From Sporosalibacterium faouarense (lineage in GTDB: Bacteria > Bacillota > Clostridia > Tissierellales > VENL01), in the NCBI RefSeq assembly GCF_016765695.1, contig NZ_JAETGO010000089.1, positions 1-64,000 on the forward strand: DNA of 64,000 nucleotides. The letters are read 5' to 3'. Below, one piece after another: positions 26,047-35,189 of this stretch (positions are counted from its first letter, which is position 1; every line of letters starts with the position of its first letter). A program made the position numbers and the translations under genes. The notes under the pieces are model-generated. The model did not search any database and was not told where the DNA came from. It worked only from the letters and a program-made list of their open reading frames with translations.

Positions 26047-27165
26047 ATGAATATTAAATTTATGGAAAGGGCAATTGATCTTGCTACTAGGGGATCAGGA
26101 TACACTAACCCAAATCCCTTAGTAGGCGCTGTGATAGTAAAGAACAATAAAGTTATTGGTGAAGGTTATCATAAGTATTATGGAGGGTCACATGCAGAAA
26201 TAAATGCTTTTAATAATTCAACGGAGCAAGTGGAGGGCGCAACAATGTATGTAACTTTAGAACCCTGCTCTCACTATGGAAAAACTCCGCCATGTGTTAA
26301 GGCAATAGTTGATAAAGGAATTAGAAAAGTTGTTATTGGTATGGAAGATCCTAATCCTGTGGTTGCAGGAAGAGGAATTAAATTTTTAAAGGAAAATGAT
26401 ATAGAGGTTGTATCAGAAGTTATGGTGGATGAAGTAAAGAAACTTAATGAAATCTTCATTAAATATATTACAACTAGAAAGCCCTTCTGTATATTAAAAA
26501 CAGCTATGACTTTAGATGGAAAAATTGCAACTATAACTGGAGACTCAAAGTGGATTACTAATAAGAATTCTAGGAAATATGTACATGAAATTAGACATAG
26601 AGTTTCTGGAATAATGGTAGGAATAGGTACTGTTCTTAAAGACGATCCAATGCTAACAACTAGGTTTATACAAACAGAAGCAAGAAATCCAATAAGAATA
26701 ATAGTAGATTCTAAATGTAGAATACCATTAGATTCAAAGGTACTAAACATTAATTCGAATTCAAAAACAATAGTAGCAACTACAAAACAAGCTGATAATA
26801 AAAAGATCGAAAAAATCAAAGAAAGAGGAGCTGAAGTATTAGTAGTTCCTATGAAAGACAGAAGGGTAGATTTGAATAGTTTAATAGGCACACTTGGAGA
26901 AAAGGGTATTGATAGTGTTCTAATAGAAGGAGGATCTACTCTGAGCTCCAGTGCAATAAACGAAGACATAGTAGATAAGTATATGTCTTTTATAGCACCT
27001 AAAATTATTGGAGGTAAAAATGCTAAAACTCCTGTTGCTGGAAAAGGTTGTTCAGTAATGAAGGATGCAATTATATTAAAAGATCTAAATATAAAAAGAT
27101 TTGGTGATGATTTAATGATAGAAGGCTATATAAGAAAGGACGATTATAAATGTTTACCGGATTGA
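26047..27165 (+). CDS. ribD: Bifunctional riboflavin biosynthesis deaminase/reductase
   Basis: 372 residues. The N-terminal deaminase domain (1-145) has the zinc site HAEINAF and PCSHYGKTPPC; the C-terminal reductase domain (from about 146, KPFCILKTAMTLDGKIAT) contains GDSKWIT and the late VLIEGGSTL. It performs the deamination and side-chain reduction steps between the GTP cyclohydrolase product and the ribityl-pyrimidine. First gene of ribD-ribE-ribBA-ribH; GGAGGTGAG precedes the ATG. Its last 16 bases overlap ribE, so translation is coupled. Regulation is by the FMN riboswitch. Confidence 0.96.
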   Translation: MNIKFMERAIDLATRGSGYTNPNPLVGAVIVKNNKVIGEGYHKYYGGSHAEINAFNNSTEQVEGATMYVTLEPCSHYGKTPPCVKAIVDKGIRKVVIGMEDPNPVVAGRGIKFLKENDIEVVSEVMVDEVKKLNEIFIKYITTRKPFCILKTAMTLDGKIATITGDSKWITNKNSRKYVHEIRHRVSGIMVGIGTVLKDDPMLTTRFIQTEARNPIRIIVDSKCRIPLDSKVLNINSNSKTIVATTKQADNKKIEKIKERGAEVLVVPMKDRRVDLNSLIGTLGEKGIDSVLIEGGSTLSSSAINEDIVDKYMSFIAPKIIGGKNAKTPVAGKGCSVMKDAIILKDLNIKRFGDDLMIEGYIRKDDYKCLPD

Positions 27166-27800
27166 TTGAAGAAATAGGAATAATACAATCAATAAAAAGA
27201 GGTGTTAATTCAGCTCAAATTTCTATTAAAGCCAATGAAGTACTTAAAGATATTAGTGTGGGAGACAGTATAAGCACAAATGGTGTTTGTCTAACAGTAA
27301 TTTATTTCAATAAGAATGAATTTGTAGTTGATGTCATGCCTGAAACTATGAGAAGAAGTAATCTTAAGCATCTAAAGAATGGGAATGAAGTTAACCTTGA
27401 AAGGGCATTAAAGGTTGGAGATAGATTTGGTGGACATATAGTTTCTGGTCATATCGACGGTATGGGTACTATATCTGAGTTTAAAGAAGAAGATAATGCA
27501 ACATGGGTAACAATAAAAGCTTGTGAAAAAATCATGAAATATATCATTGAAAAGGGCTCAATAGCAATAGATGGTACAAGTTTAACAGTTGCATATGTAG
27601 ATTTAGAAAAGTTTAAAGTTTCAATAATCCCATTAACTAAAAATGAAACAATATTATTAAGAAAAAAAATAGGAGAAGAAGTAAATATTGAATGTGATAT
27701 GGTAGGTAAATATATCGAGAGAATTAGCAATTTTAATAATAAAGAAATGAATAAAAGTGCTTTAGATATTAATTTTTTAAAAGAAAATGGATTCGCATAA
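27150..27800 (+). CDS. ribE: Riboflavin synthase alpha subunit
   Basis: 216 residues forming two lumazine-binding repeats. The first starts [10 protein letters not shown] and holds [13 protein letters not shown]; the second starts [11 protein letters not shown] and holds [13 protein letters not shown]. It dismutates two 6,7-dimethyl-8-ribityllumazine molecules into riboflavin. The start overlaps ribD by 16 bases. Its C-terminal tail overlaps an upstream in-frame ATG of the ribBA frame, but the true ribBA start lies after the ribE stop. Confidence 0.95.
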   Translation: MFTGLIEEIGIIQSIKRGVNSAQISIKANEVLKDISVGDSISTNGVCLTVIYFNKNEFVVDVMPETMRRSNLKHLKNGNEVNLERALKVGDRFGGHIVSGHIDGMGTISEFKEEDNATWVTIKACEKIMKYIIEKGSIAIDGTSLTVAYVDLEKFKVSIIPLTKNETILLRKKIGEEVNIECDMVGKYIERISNFNNKEMNKSALDINFLKENGFA

Positions 27801-27816
27801 TAGAGAGGTGATTATA

Positions 27817-29028
27817 TTGGTAAATTTCAATAGTATAGAAGAAGCCATAGAGGATATCAAAGAAGGAAAGATGGTAGTGGTTGTAGACGATGAAGATAGG
27901 GAAAATGAAGGAGATTTGTTAATGGCTGCAGAGAAGTCTACTCCTGAAGCAATTAATTTTATGGCAAAGTATGGAAGAGGATTAATATGTACTCCAATGA
28001 TGAAAGAAATGCTTGATAAACTAAGTATATTTCCAATGGTATCAAACAATACAGACCCTAAAGAAACAGCCTTCACAATTTCAGTTGATTCCATAGTTAC
28101 TACCACTGGAATATCAGCGGAAGAAAGATCAATAACAATAAAGAAATTGATTGATGAAAATTCGAAGTCAAGGGATTTTACAAGACCAGGTCATGTATTT
28201 CCCCTTGCGGCTAAAGAAGGTGGGGTGTTGAAAAGAGCTGGACATACAGAAGCAGCTGTCGACCTTGCAAGGTTAGCTGGTCTTTATCCTGCAGGGGTTA
28301 TATGTGAAATAATGAATGAAGATGGTACTATGGCAAGGGTTCCTCAATTAATGAAATATGTAAAAAAACATAATCTCAAAATTATAACTATTGCTGATTT
28401 AATTGCATATAGGAGTAAAAATGAAATCCTAGTTAAAAGAGTTGCAGAAGCAAAGATGCCAACTAAACATGGTGACTTTAGTATGGTAGGATATATTAAT
28501 AAATTAAATGGAGAGCATCATGTAGCTCTTATAAAGGGAGAAATCACTGACGGATCATCTGTATTAGTGAGAGTTCATTCAGAATGTCTAACTGGAGATG
28601 CCTTTGGCTCATTAAGATGTGATTGTGGAGAGCAATATGTAGCTGCAATGAAAGAGATAGAAAAGGAAGGAAGAGGTATACTGCTTTATATGCGACAAGA
28701 AGGAAGGGGAATTGGCCTTATAAATAAAATTAAAGCATATTCTTTACAGGACCAAGGCATGGATACAGTTGAGGCAAATTTGGCATTAGGATTTCCAGAG
28801 GATATGAGAGACTATGGAATTGGCGCACAAATACTTGCAGATTTAGGTGTGAAAAATATTAGACTAATGACTAATAATCCTAAAAAGCTATCAGGTATTT
28901 CAGGATATGGAATAGATATAGTTGAACGAGTGCCGATTCAAATGAATCATAACGAGAAAAATGCCAATTATTTAAAAACTAAAAAAGAAAAAATGGGACA
29001 TATTTTGAATTTTAAGGAGGATAAATAA
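27817..29028 (+). CDS. ribBA: Bifunctional DHBP synthase / GTP cyclohydrolase II
   Basis: About 403 residues. The N-terminal DHBP synthase half has [18 protein letters not shown] and HTEAAVDL; the C-terminal GTP cyclohydrolase II half has the zinc site in [18 protein letters not shown] and RQEGRGIGL. It supplies both starting compounds of the pathway. A TTG start at 27817 is preferred over the ATG at 27787: GAGAGGTG ends six bases before the TTG, the length then matches the family, and the ATG lies inside ribE with no ribosome binding site. Confidence 0.95.
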   Translation: MVNFNSIEEAIEDIKEGKMVVVVDDEDRENEGDLLMAAEKSTPEAINFMAKYGRGLICTPMMKEMLDKLSIFPMVSNNTDPKETAFTISVDSIVTTTGISAEERSITIKKLIDENSKSRDFTRPGHVFPLAAKEGGVLKRAGHTEAAVDLARLAGLYPAGVICEIMNEDGTMARVPQLMKYVKKHNLKIITIADLIAYRSKNEILVKRVAEAKMPTKHGDFSMVGYINKLNGEHHVALIKGEITDGSSVLVRVHSECLTGDAFGSLRCDCGEQYVAAMKEIEKEGRGILLYMRQEGRGIGLINKIKAYSLQDQGMDTVEANLALGFPEDMRDYGIGAQILADLGVKNIRLMTNNPKKLSGISGYGIDIVERVPIQMNHNEKNANYLKTKKEKMGHILNFKEDK

Positions 29029-29490
29029 GTGAAAATATATGAAGGAAAGTTAATTTCAAAAAATCAGAAGTTTGGTATTATAGTTGGGAGATTTAATGAA
29101 TTTATTGGTAGTAAGCTATTATCTGGTGCCGTTGATGGATTGAAAAGGCATGGTGCTAATGAAGAAGATATAGAGATAGCATGGGTACCAGGTGCCTTTG
29201 AGATTCCTTTAGTAGCAAAAAAAATGGTTAAATCAGGAAAGTATGACAGTGTGATATGCTTAGGAGCAGTAATTAGAGGAGCTACGCCACATTTTGATTA
29301 TGTATCTAATGAGGTAACTAAGGGGGTTGCAAATGTATCACTAGATGCTGAGATTCCTGTTATTTTTGGTGTTTTAACCACAGATACTATTGAACAAGCT
29401 ATAGAAAGAGCGGGTACAAAATCAGGTAACAAAGGATATGAAGCAGCAGTTACAGCTATAGAAATGTCTAATTTATTAAAAGAATTCTAA
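29029..29490 (+). CDS. ribH: 6,7-dimethyl-8-ribityllumazine synthase
   Basis: 153 residues, a normal full-length lumazine synthase: [16 protein letters not shown], then [10 protein letters not shown], then the active-site loop [16 protein letters not shown] and [21 protein letters not shown]. It joins the ribityl-pyrimidine to dihydroxybutanone phosphate. The GTG start follows the ribBA stop directly and is set by AAGGAGGA. Last gene of the operon; a terminator follows. Confidence 0.96.
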   Translation: MKIYEGKLISKNQKFGIIVGRFNEFIGSKLLSGAVDGLKRHGANEEDIEIAWVPGAFEIPLVAKKMVKSGKYDSVICLGAVIRGATPHFDYVSNEVTKGVANVSLDAEIPVIFGVLTTDTIEQAIERAGTKSGNKGYEAAVTAIEMSNLLKEF

Positions 29491-29561
29491 ACATCTTGAA
29501 GGCAATTAGATATAAAATTTTCACTGGTAAAAAAATAGAATATTTTTATATCTTCGATATG

Positions 29562-29600
29562 AAATATCCTAGGAAGCTTTCCTGGGATATTTTCATTGTA
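29562..29600 (+). terminator. Terminator of the riboflavin operon
   Basis: AAATATCCTAGGAA (29562-29575) pairs with TTCCTGGGATATTT (29579-29592), followed by TTTC. Confidence 0.8.
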
Positions 29601-29887
29601 ATAAAATCATAATAGAGCTTATCATAAATGATAAACAAAAAGATTAATAATATACTATTTTTAGAGGAATATAGAGGTGATTATTAAATAATGTGGAAAT
29701 ATATACATAATAATACATAAATTGAGCTATTAAGTTTCTTTAATTTTAAATTTTATTATATGTCAGGAAGATAGCTCTGTATTTTTATTTAAAAATTAAA
29801 AATGGGGAGGTGAATAAATATAAGATTTTATGATTCCTATAACTGGAAATTTGATTTGACAGCATTAAAAAATGGGGGAGTTTTTTT
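29601..29887. other. Leader region of the sensor kinase with unexplained structure
   Basis: No gene of ordinary size is present. The region holds the palindrome TTATCATAAATGATAA (29619-29634), also found at 45460, and a 9-codon mini-ORF (29691-29720) with GAGGTG upstream. A 7-bp pairing GAGCTAT/ATAGCTC (29724-29777) spans a 40-base AT-rich loop. No known riboswitch class was matched. Confidence 0.5.
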
Positions 29888-31714
29888 ATGTTTATCACTT
29901 TTTTTAGAATAATTTCTACATATGTTATCTTTATTTATTTTTCAGTGAAAATTCAAAACTGTATATTTTATAGAACTAAAAACATAAGGCATCTAATAAT
30001 AATGGTAACTATAACTCACACTATATTATCTTTAGTTTCAATGTACTTAATAATAGATTATAAGGGACTTATTATTAATTTAAGGAGTGTGCCAATATAT
30101 GTATTGTCATATTCTCTAGGCTGGGGCTATGGTTCAATAGTTATAATTACTAATATTCTATTTGATATTTTAAGTGGAAATAGTATTTTTAATTTACTTT
30201 TTATTTGTTGTGTAGTTTTCCCATATATTATAGGATCAAGTTTTTACTATATAAATAATCGCCCTAATAACAAAATTCATGATTTAACACCAATGAATTT
30301 TAAAAAGGTATTTCAACCATTCCTTATCATTGTGGCTTGTAAAATTTTAAATATTAGGATCGTGGAGGATTTTTCAACCAAAACATGGTTGATTTCTAGC
30401 TTAATAGTAAGTGGTTTATCTATTATAGCTCTTGCAATTATAATTACAGTAATAAATGATTTAATATATAAAAATTTATATAAAAATAAAAGTATGTCTG
30501 TAGAAGAAAGATTTGATAAGCTAGTTGAAAACCTTACTGATTCTGTAATAATACATAGATATGGGATTATTAAATATGTTAATCCAGCAGGACTAAAGCT
30601 TTTAGGAGGTCATCAACCTGAGGATATAATAGGAAAATCAATACTAGATTTTGTTCCTAAAGAGAGAAAGGAAAAGGTCGTTAAAATTTATAAAACCTTT
30701 GAGATTAAAAAGTCAGATTTACGTAGAGAAACAGAATTTAAAAAATTAAGTGGCCAAACTATTCAGGTAGAGTTGTATGTAAATATAGTAACATATGATA
30801 ATGAACTTGCTAGGTTGTTAATTGTACGGGATATAACAAAGCATAAAGAAAATGAAAATAAGCTAAGAGAGTTGCTTAGTGAGAATAGAAAATTACTAAG
30901 GCAGACAATAGAGTATGATAATTTAAAAACTGAATTTTTTGCTAATATATCCCATGAGTTAAAAACACCTCTAAATATAATCTTGGGAGGAATTCAGTTA
31001 GTTGGAAATAAAAATGACAGTAATACCAATTGTCGAAATTATAATAGCTATAAAAAGAACTTAAAAATGATGAGACAAAACTGTCTTAGATTATTGAGAT
31101 TAATCAATAATCTTATAGATATAACTAAGTTAGATACTGGATATTTGAAATTAGAACGTAAAAATTACGATCTAATTCAGGTAGTAGAAAATATCACATT
31201 ATCAGTAGTTGAGTATGCAAAAAATAATGGAATAACAATAATATTCGATACAAATATTGAAGAGAGAATAATGTCTTTTGATATAGATAAGATTGAACGA
31301 GTGATGTTAAATCTTCTTTCAAATTCAATTAAGTTTTCAAAGGATGAAGGAAACATTGAAGTAAATATACAAGATATTGATAACTATGTATTAATTACGG
31401 TTAAAGATGATGGTATAGGAATACCGCCAGATAAACTAGATTCTATCTTTGAAAGATTTAGAAGGGTTGATCCTCTTATGACTAGGAAAAATGAAGGTAG
31501 TGGCATAGGATTATCACTAGTTAAATCAATAGTTGAAGCTCATGAGGGGAGAATATATGTTAATAGTGAGTATGGAGAAGGTACAGAATTCACAATAAAG
31601 TTACCTATTAAGTTTGTTAAGTCTAATGAGGTATGTATGGAGAGTGCAATTGCATTAGACTCTAATAGCAAGATCGAAAAAATTTCAATTGAGTTTTCTG
31701 ATATATATAAATAA
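29888..31714 (+). CDS. Orphan PAS-domain sensor histidine kinase with LytS-like membrane domain
   Basis: 608 residues. The N-terminal ~200 residues form about six membrane helices; INLRSVPIYVLSYSLGWGYG and the following helices resemble the 5TM LytS/YhcK sensor module. A PAS domain follows (about 208-315, LTDSVIIHRYGIIKYVNPAG). The HisKA domain has H356 in NISHELKTPLN, and the HATPase has N, G1 (DDGIGIPPDK) and G2 (GSGIGLSLVKS) boxes. The ATG is set by GGGGGAG eight bases upstream. No response regulator adjoins; in clostridia such orphan kinases often phosphorylate Spo0A, which is an inference here. Confidence 0.88.
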   Translation: MFITFFRIISTYVIFIYFSVKIQNCIFYRTKNIRHLIIMVTITHTILSLVSMYLIIDYKGLIINLRSVPIYVLSYSLGWGYGSIVIITNILFDILSGNSIFNLLFICCVVFPYIIGSSFYYINNRPNNKIHDLTPMNFKKVFQPFLIIVACKILNIRIVEDFSTKTWLISSLIVSGLSIIALAIIITVINDLIYKNLYKNKSMSVEERFDKLVENLTDSVIIHRYGIIKYVNPAGLKLLGGHQPEDIIGKSILDFVPKERKEKVVKIYKTFEIKKSDLRRETEFKKLSGQTIQVELYVNIVTYDNELARLLIVRDITKHKENENKLRELLSENRKLLRQTIEYDNLKTEFFANISHELKTPLNIILGGIQLVGNKNDSNTNCRNYNSYKKNLKMMRQNCLRLLRLINNLIDITKLDTGYLKLERKNYDLIQVVENITLSVVEYAKNNGITIIFDTNIEERIMSFDIDKIERVMLNLLSNSIKFSKDEGNIEVNIQDIDNYVLITVKDDGIGIPPDKLDSIFERFRRVDPLMTRKNEGSGIGLSLVKSIVEAHEGRIYVNSEYGEGTEFTIKLPIKFVKSNEVCMESAIALDSNSKIEKISIEFSDIYK

Positions 31715-31885
31715 GGAAACTGTATATTTGCAAATTAAGTATATTTTCACATGATTTCATCCTAGATAGAAATGACTTAGTAAACCACTTTTTCTATAGA
31801 TTTAATAGACAAAGACCCTAGAAAATAATAATATATATAAGTGTGATAAAACACAAAGTATTTATTAGTAAAAGGGGGAACAAGG

Positions 31886-32902
31886 ATGAGTGAATCAACT
31901 GAGATAAATATTAAGAAGTTAATAGTACATATTCTAGATAATAGTTTAGATATTCCTGTGCTTTCAGAGGATGAACATCCAAAGGATGATGATATTACTG
32001 ACTTCGTTCAGAAACATATAATAAGACTCTTTAATGATGGAGCTTTAAAGCCTGCATTTTTTAATAATGATAATAGAATAAAATCTATTTGTGAAAGTTT
32101 AAGGCAAAGTTATGATGGATTTATTGACTATACTAAAGATATGAGTTCACTATTATTTCAGATTTTAAAGACGCAACCTGATATACCTTCAGGAGATATG
32201 ATGTTCTCAATTTTTGACTACGAGAAAGCTAGATATTTAGGTATATTTAAATTGAACTATAAGGCATCATATATTCATTTTGTCAATCAGTTTGAGGACA
32301 AAACTGTAAACTCAATTATAAAGCAAAAGACTTCTTTACCAAATGAAAAACAAAAAATAGATGAATGTATTTTAATCAATCTTGATACCTTAAATATTCA
32401 ATTAATGGAAAAAAAGTATGAAATAGATGGGGAAAAGAGATTTTATCTTTCTGAACTTTTTTTACACTGTGAAAGCAAAAAGTCTGAAAAAGAAAAAATA
32501 AAAATTTTAAAGAAGACAACTCAAGACTTTATCAAAACCTATTATGAAGATGACTTTGAAAAAATGGGAACAATGAAAAAAGCCGTATCGGAGTCTTTAA
32601 AGGCCGATGAAGTAGTGGACGTTGAAAGAGTTGCAGATAATTTATTTAAAACTAATCCAGAGTTAAAAAATGAGTATGTTAAATCAGTAGAGGAGAAAGG
32701 CTTAGAAGAGAAAGCTTTTCAAGTAAGTGAAAAAAATGAAAAAAGAAATTTTAGGAAGCAGAAACTTGTCACAGACACAGGAATAGAAATAAACTTACCA
32801 GTTGAGCTTTTTAATGATTCTGAGAAAGTTGAGTTTATAAATAATCCTGATGGAACAATTTCAATTATGTTGAAAAATATAGGTAGCGTAAAAGATAAAT
32901 AA
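31886..32902 (+). CDS. Nucleoid-associated protein (NdpA/YejK family)
   Basis: 338 residues. The start MSESTEINIKKLIVHILDN, the central DYEKARYLGIFKLNYKASYIHFV and the LFLHCESKKSEKEKIKIL segment fit the NA37/NdpA family of ~37-kDa nucleoid-associated proteins. The family is abundant in proteobacteria and patchy in clostridia. Its exact activity is unclear. AAAGGGGGAACAAGG precedes the ATG. It is a single gene upstream of the type IIA topoisomerase pair, so both neighbours act on DNA topology or organisation, though a terminator and 270 bp separate them. Confidence 0.7.
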   Translation: MSESTEINIKKLIVHILDNSLDIPVLSEDEHPKDDDITDFVQKHIIRLFNDGALKPAFFNNDNRIKSICESLRQSYDGFIDYTKDMSSLLFQILKTQPDIPSGDMMFSIFDYEKARYLGIFKLNYKASYIHFVNQFEDKTVNSIIKQKTSLPNEKQKIDECILINLDTLNIQLMEKKYEIDGEKRFYLSELFLHCESKKSEKEKIKILKKTTQDFIKTYYEDDFEKMGTMKKAVSESLKADEVVDVERVADNLFKTNPELKNEYVKSVEEKGLEEKAFQVSEKNEKRNFRKQKLVTDTGIEINLPVELFNDSEKVEFINNPDGTISIMLKNIGSVKDK

Positions 32903-32942
32903 AGTCTTATTTTTTATATTTAAAAGGATTAAAAAGTATTTG

Positions 32943-32985
32943 GAAATCCTATTATCTTACTATAGGATTTCTATTACTTTTTTGA
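32943..32985 (+). terminator. Terminator after the nucleoid-associated protein gene
   Basis: GAAATCCTAT (32943-32952) pairs perfectly with ATAGGATTTC (32962-32971), followed by a T-rich stretch. Confidence 0.7.
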
Positions 32986-33048
32986 TATTATAATTATTGG
33001 AGAATTTAGGATGCTTAACAATCTTTTGGATTAAGTTAAAGAGGCATT

Positions 33049-33079
33049 ATTTTGCAACAGGAACATATGTTTGCAAAAT
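33049..33079. promoter_or_regulatory. Inverted repeat upstream of the topoisomerase pair
   Basis: ATTTTGCAA (33049-33057) and TTGCAAAAT (33071-33079) with a 13-nt gap, about 90 bp before the GyrB-like gene. It could be an operator or a leader hairpin; no T-run follows. Confidence 0.4.
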
Positions 33080-33170
33080 TTAATAATGTATTGTAGAATT
33101 AATATATATTTTGCTGAAATTAAATAATGAAATTTTATAAAATAACAAATAGGAAGAAGGTGTTCAACTG

Positions 33171-35156
33171 GTGGCTAAGAAGAATAATAGCTATGGAAAT
33201 GAGAGTCTTTCTACCCTTGAAGAAAAAGAAAAGGTTCGACTGAGACCAGGTGTTATTTTCGGTTCAGATGGAATAGAGGGATCTAAACATACAGTAAGGG
33301 AAATTGTAGGAAATAGTAGGGACGAAGCCTCAGAAGGATGGGGAGATTTAATTGAGGTTACTAGGTTTAAAGATAAATCTATAGAAGTAAAGGATAGAGG
33401 TAGAGGTATTCCCATAGAGTGGAATTCAAATGAAGAAAAGTATAATTGGGAGATAGTATTTACTATATTATATGGTGGCGGTAAATATGATAATAATGGG
33501 GATAGCAACTATCAGTTTAGTATTGGACTTAATGGTTTAGGTACAGCTGCAACTCAATTTGCCAGTGAATATATGGATGTTATAGTTTTTAGAGATGGTT
33601 TTAAATATGAGTTGAATTTTTATAAGGGAGATAATGTTACTGAAAGTGAAAAGGGATACATAAAAAACAAATGTAATTATGAGCATACAGGTAGTATTAT
33701 TAAATGGAAGCCTGATTTAGAAGTTTTTAATGATATAGATATACCATTATCCTTTTATCAAGATATATTAAAAAGACAAGCTATAGTAAATAAAGGTATT
33801 ACATTTAAGCTTTATGACGAAGAGTCAGATAATACTTTCACTTACTATTATGAGAATGGAATCGTTGACTATGTTAAAGAATTGAGTGGAGATAAAGGTT
33901 TTACTGATGTTCAATATTATGAGCTAGAGACTAAAGGTAGAGATAGAGAAGATAAACCTAAATATAAAGTAAAAGTTGAGGTGGCATTTTGTTTCAACAA
34001 TGAAGTGAATCTTCTTGAGTACTATCATAATAGTAGCTTTTTAGAGCATGGTGGCAGTCCTGATGATGCAGTAAAAAATGCTTTTCGGTATGAGATTGAT
34101 TCTAAACTAAAAAGTGATGGTAAGTATAATAAAAATGAGAAAGGAATTAGCTTTACCGATATAGAAGATAGCTTAATTTTAGTAGCAAATACCTATTCTA
34201 CAGTTACTAGCTACGAAAATCAGACTAAGAAGGCAATTACAAATAAGTTTATTAAGGATGCCATGAATGAATTTCTTAAAGAAAAATTAGAAATATATTT
34301 TATTGAAAATCAAATGGAAACTGATAAGGTTATTAATCAGATATTGGCCAATAAAAGAAGTAGAGAAAAGGCTGAAAAGACCAGAGTTGATATTAGGAAG
34401 AAGCTTAGTAAAAATGTAGATAATATTTCAAATAAGGTTGAGAAATTTGTTGATTGTAGAACTAAGGATAAAGATAGAAGAGAGATATTCATAGTTGAGG
34501 GTGATAGTGCCTTAGGCAGTACAAAAATGGGAAGAGATGCAGAGTTTCAAGCCATAATGCCTGTTAGAGGTAAAATAAGAAATTGTTTAAAGTCTGACTA
34601 TAATAAGATTTTTAGAGATGATTTGATAATAGATCTTTTGAAGGTTCTAGGCTGCGGTGTAGAAGTTAAAACTAAACATCAAAATCTTGGAAATTTTGAC
34701 CTAGACAATCTTAGGTGGAATAAGGTTATTATATGTACTGATGCAGATTATGATGGTTATCAGATTAGATGTTTAATACTAACTATGCTCTATGTTTTAA
34801 CACCTACTTTAATTGAAAAGGGATATGTCTATATAGCTGAGTCACCTTTATTTGAAATAACAGAAGGGGATAAGACTTATTTTGCTTATTCAGAAGGAGA
34901 AAAAGAAAAGATCATTAAAGGAATAAAGGGAAAATACCATATGCAAAGAAGTAAGGGACTTGGTGAAAATGAGCCTGAAATGATGTGGGAAACAACAATG
35001 AATCCTGAAACTAGAAGATTAATACAAGTAACTCCTACTGATGCAGAAGAAACTAAAATAGCATTTGATTTATTCCTTGGTAATGACCTGGACGGAAGAA
35101 AAAAGTTTATTGCAGAGCATGGTCATGAGTATATTGATCTCGCAGACGTAATGTAA
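33171..35156 (+). CDS. Divergent type IIA topoisomerase ATPase subunit (GyrB/ParE-like)
   Basis: 661 residues. The GHKL ATPase has E44 and N48 in REIVGNSRDEA, DRGRGIP and GLNGLG. The TOPRIM domain has E443 in EGDSALGS and acidic D524/D526/D528 in DADYDG. The usual forms are EGDSAGGS and DADVDG, so it is a divergent branch, but catalytic residues are retained. The C-terminal RSKGLGE and WETTMNPETRRL motifs are present. Length fits ParE more than GyrB. A GTG start with AGGAAGAAGGTG upstream is used. The partner A subunit follows after 33 bp. Clostridia often carry such a second pair besides gyrase. Confidence 0.88.
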   Translation: MAKKNNSYGNESLSTLEEKEKVRLRPGVIFGSDGIEGSKHTVREIVGNSRDEASEGWGDLIEVTRFKDKSIEVKDRGRGIPIEWNSNEEKYNWEIVFTILYGGGKYDNNGDSNYQFSIGLNGLGTAATQFASEYMDVIVFRDGFKYELNFYKGDNVTESEKGYIKNKCNYEHTGSIIKWKPDLEVFNDIDIPLSFYQDILKRQAIVNKGITFKLYDEESDNTFTYYYENGIVDYVKELSGDKGFTDVQYYELETKGRDREDKPKYKVKVEVAFCFNNEVNLLEYYHNSSFLEHGGSPDDAVKNAFRYEIDSKLKSDGKYNKNEKGISFTDIEDSLILVANTYSTVTSYENQTKKAITNKFIKDAMNEFLKEKLEIYFIENQMETDKVINQILANKRSREKAEKTRVDIRKKLSKNVDNISNKVEKFVDCRTKDKDRREIFIVEGDSALGSTKMGRDAEFQAIMPVRGKIRNCLKSDYNKIFRDDLIIDLLKVLGCGVEVKTKHQNLGNFDLDNLRWNKVIICTDADYDGYQIRCLILTMLYVLTPTLIEKGYVYIAESPLFEITEGDKTYFAYSEGEKEKIIKGIKGKYHMQRSKGLGENEPEMMWETTMNPETRRLIQVTPTDAEETKIAFDLFLGNDLDGRKKFIAEHGHEYIDLADVM

Positions 35157-35189
35157 ATAAAGGCACTAAGAGTTGAGAGGAGAATTGAT

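Noticed and set aside
27787-27816. ATG start for ribBA inside ribE
   Set aside because: No ribosome binding site, and it adds residues before the conserved N-terminus; the TTG at 27817 has GAGAGGTG at the right distance.
29691-29720. Nine-codon mini-ORF as a true gene
   Set aside because: It has an upstream GAGGTG, but nine codons in AT-rich DNA carry no further evidence; kept only as part of the leader observation.
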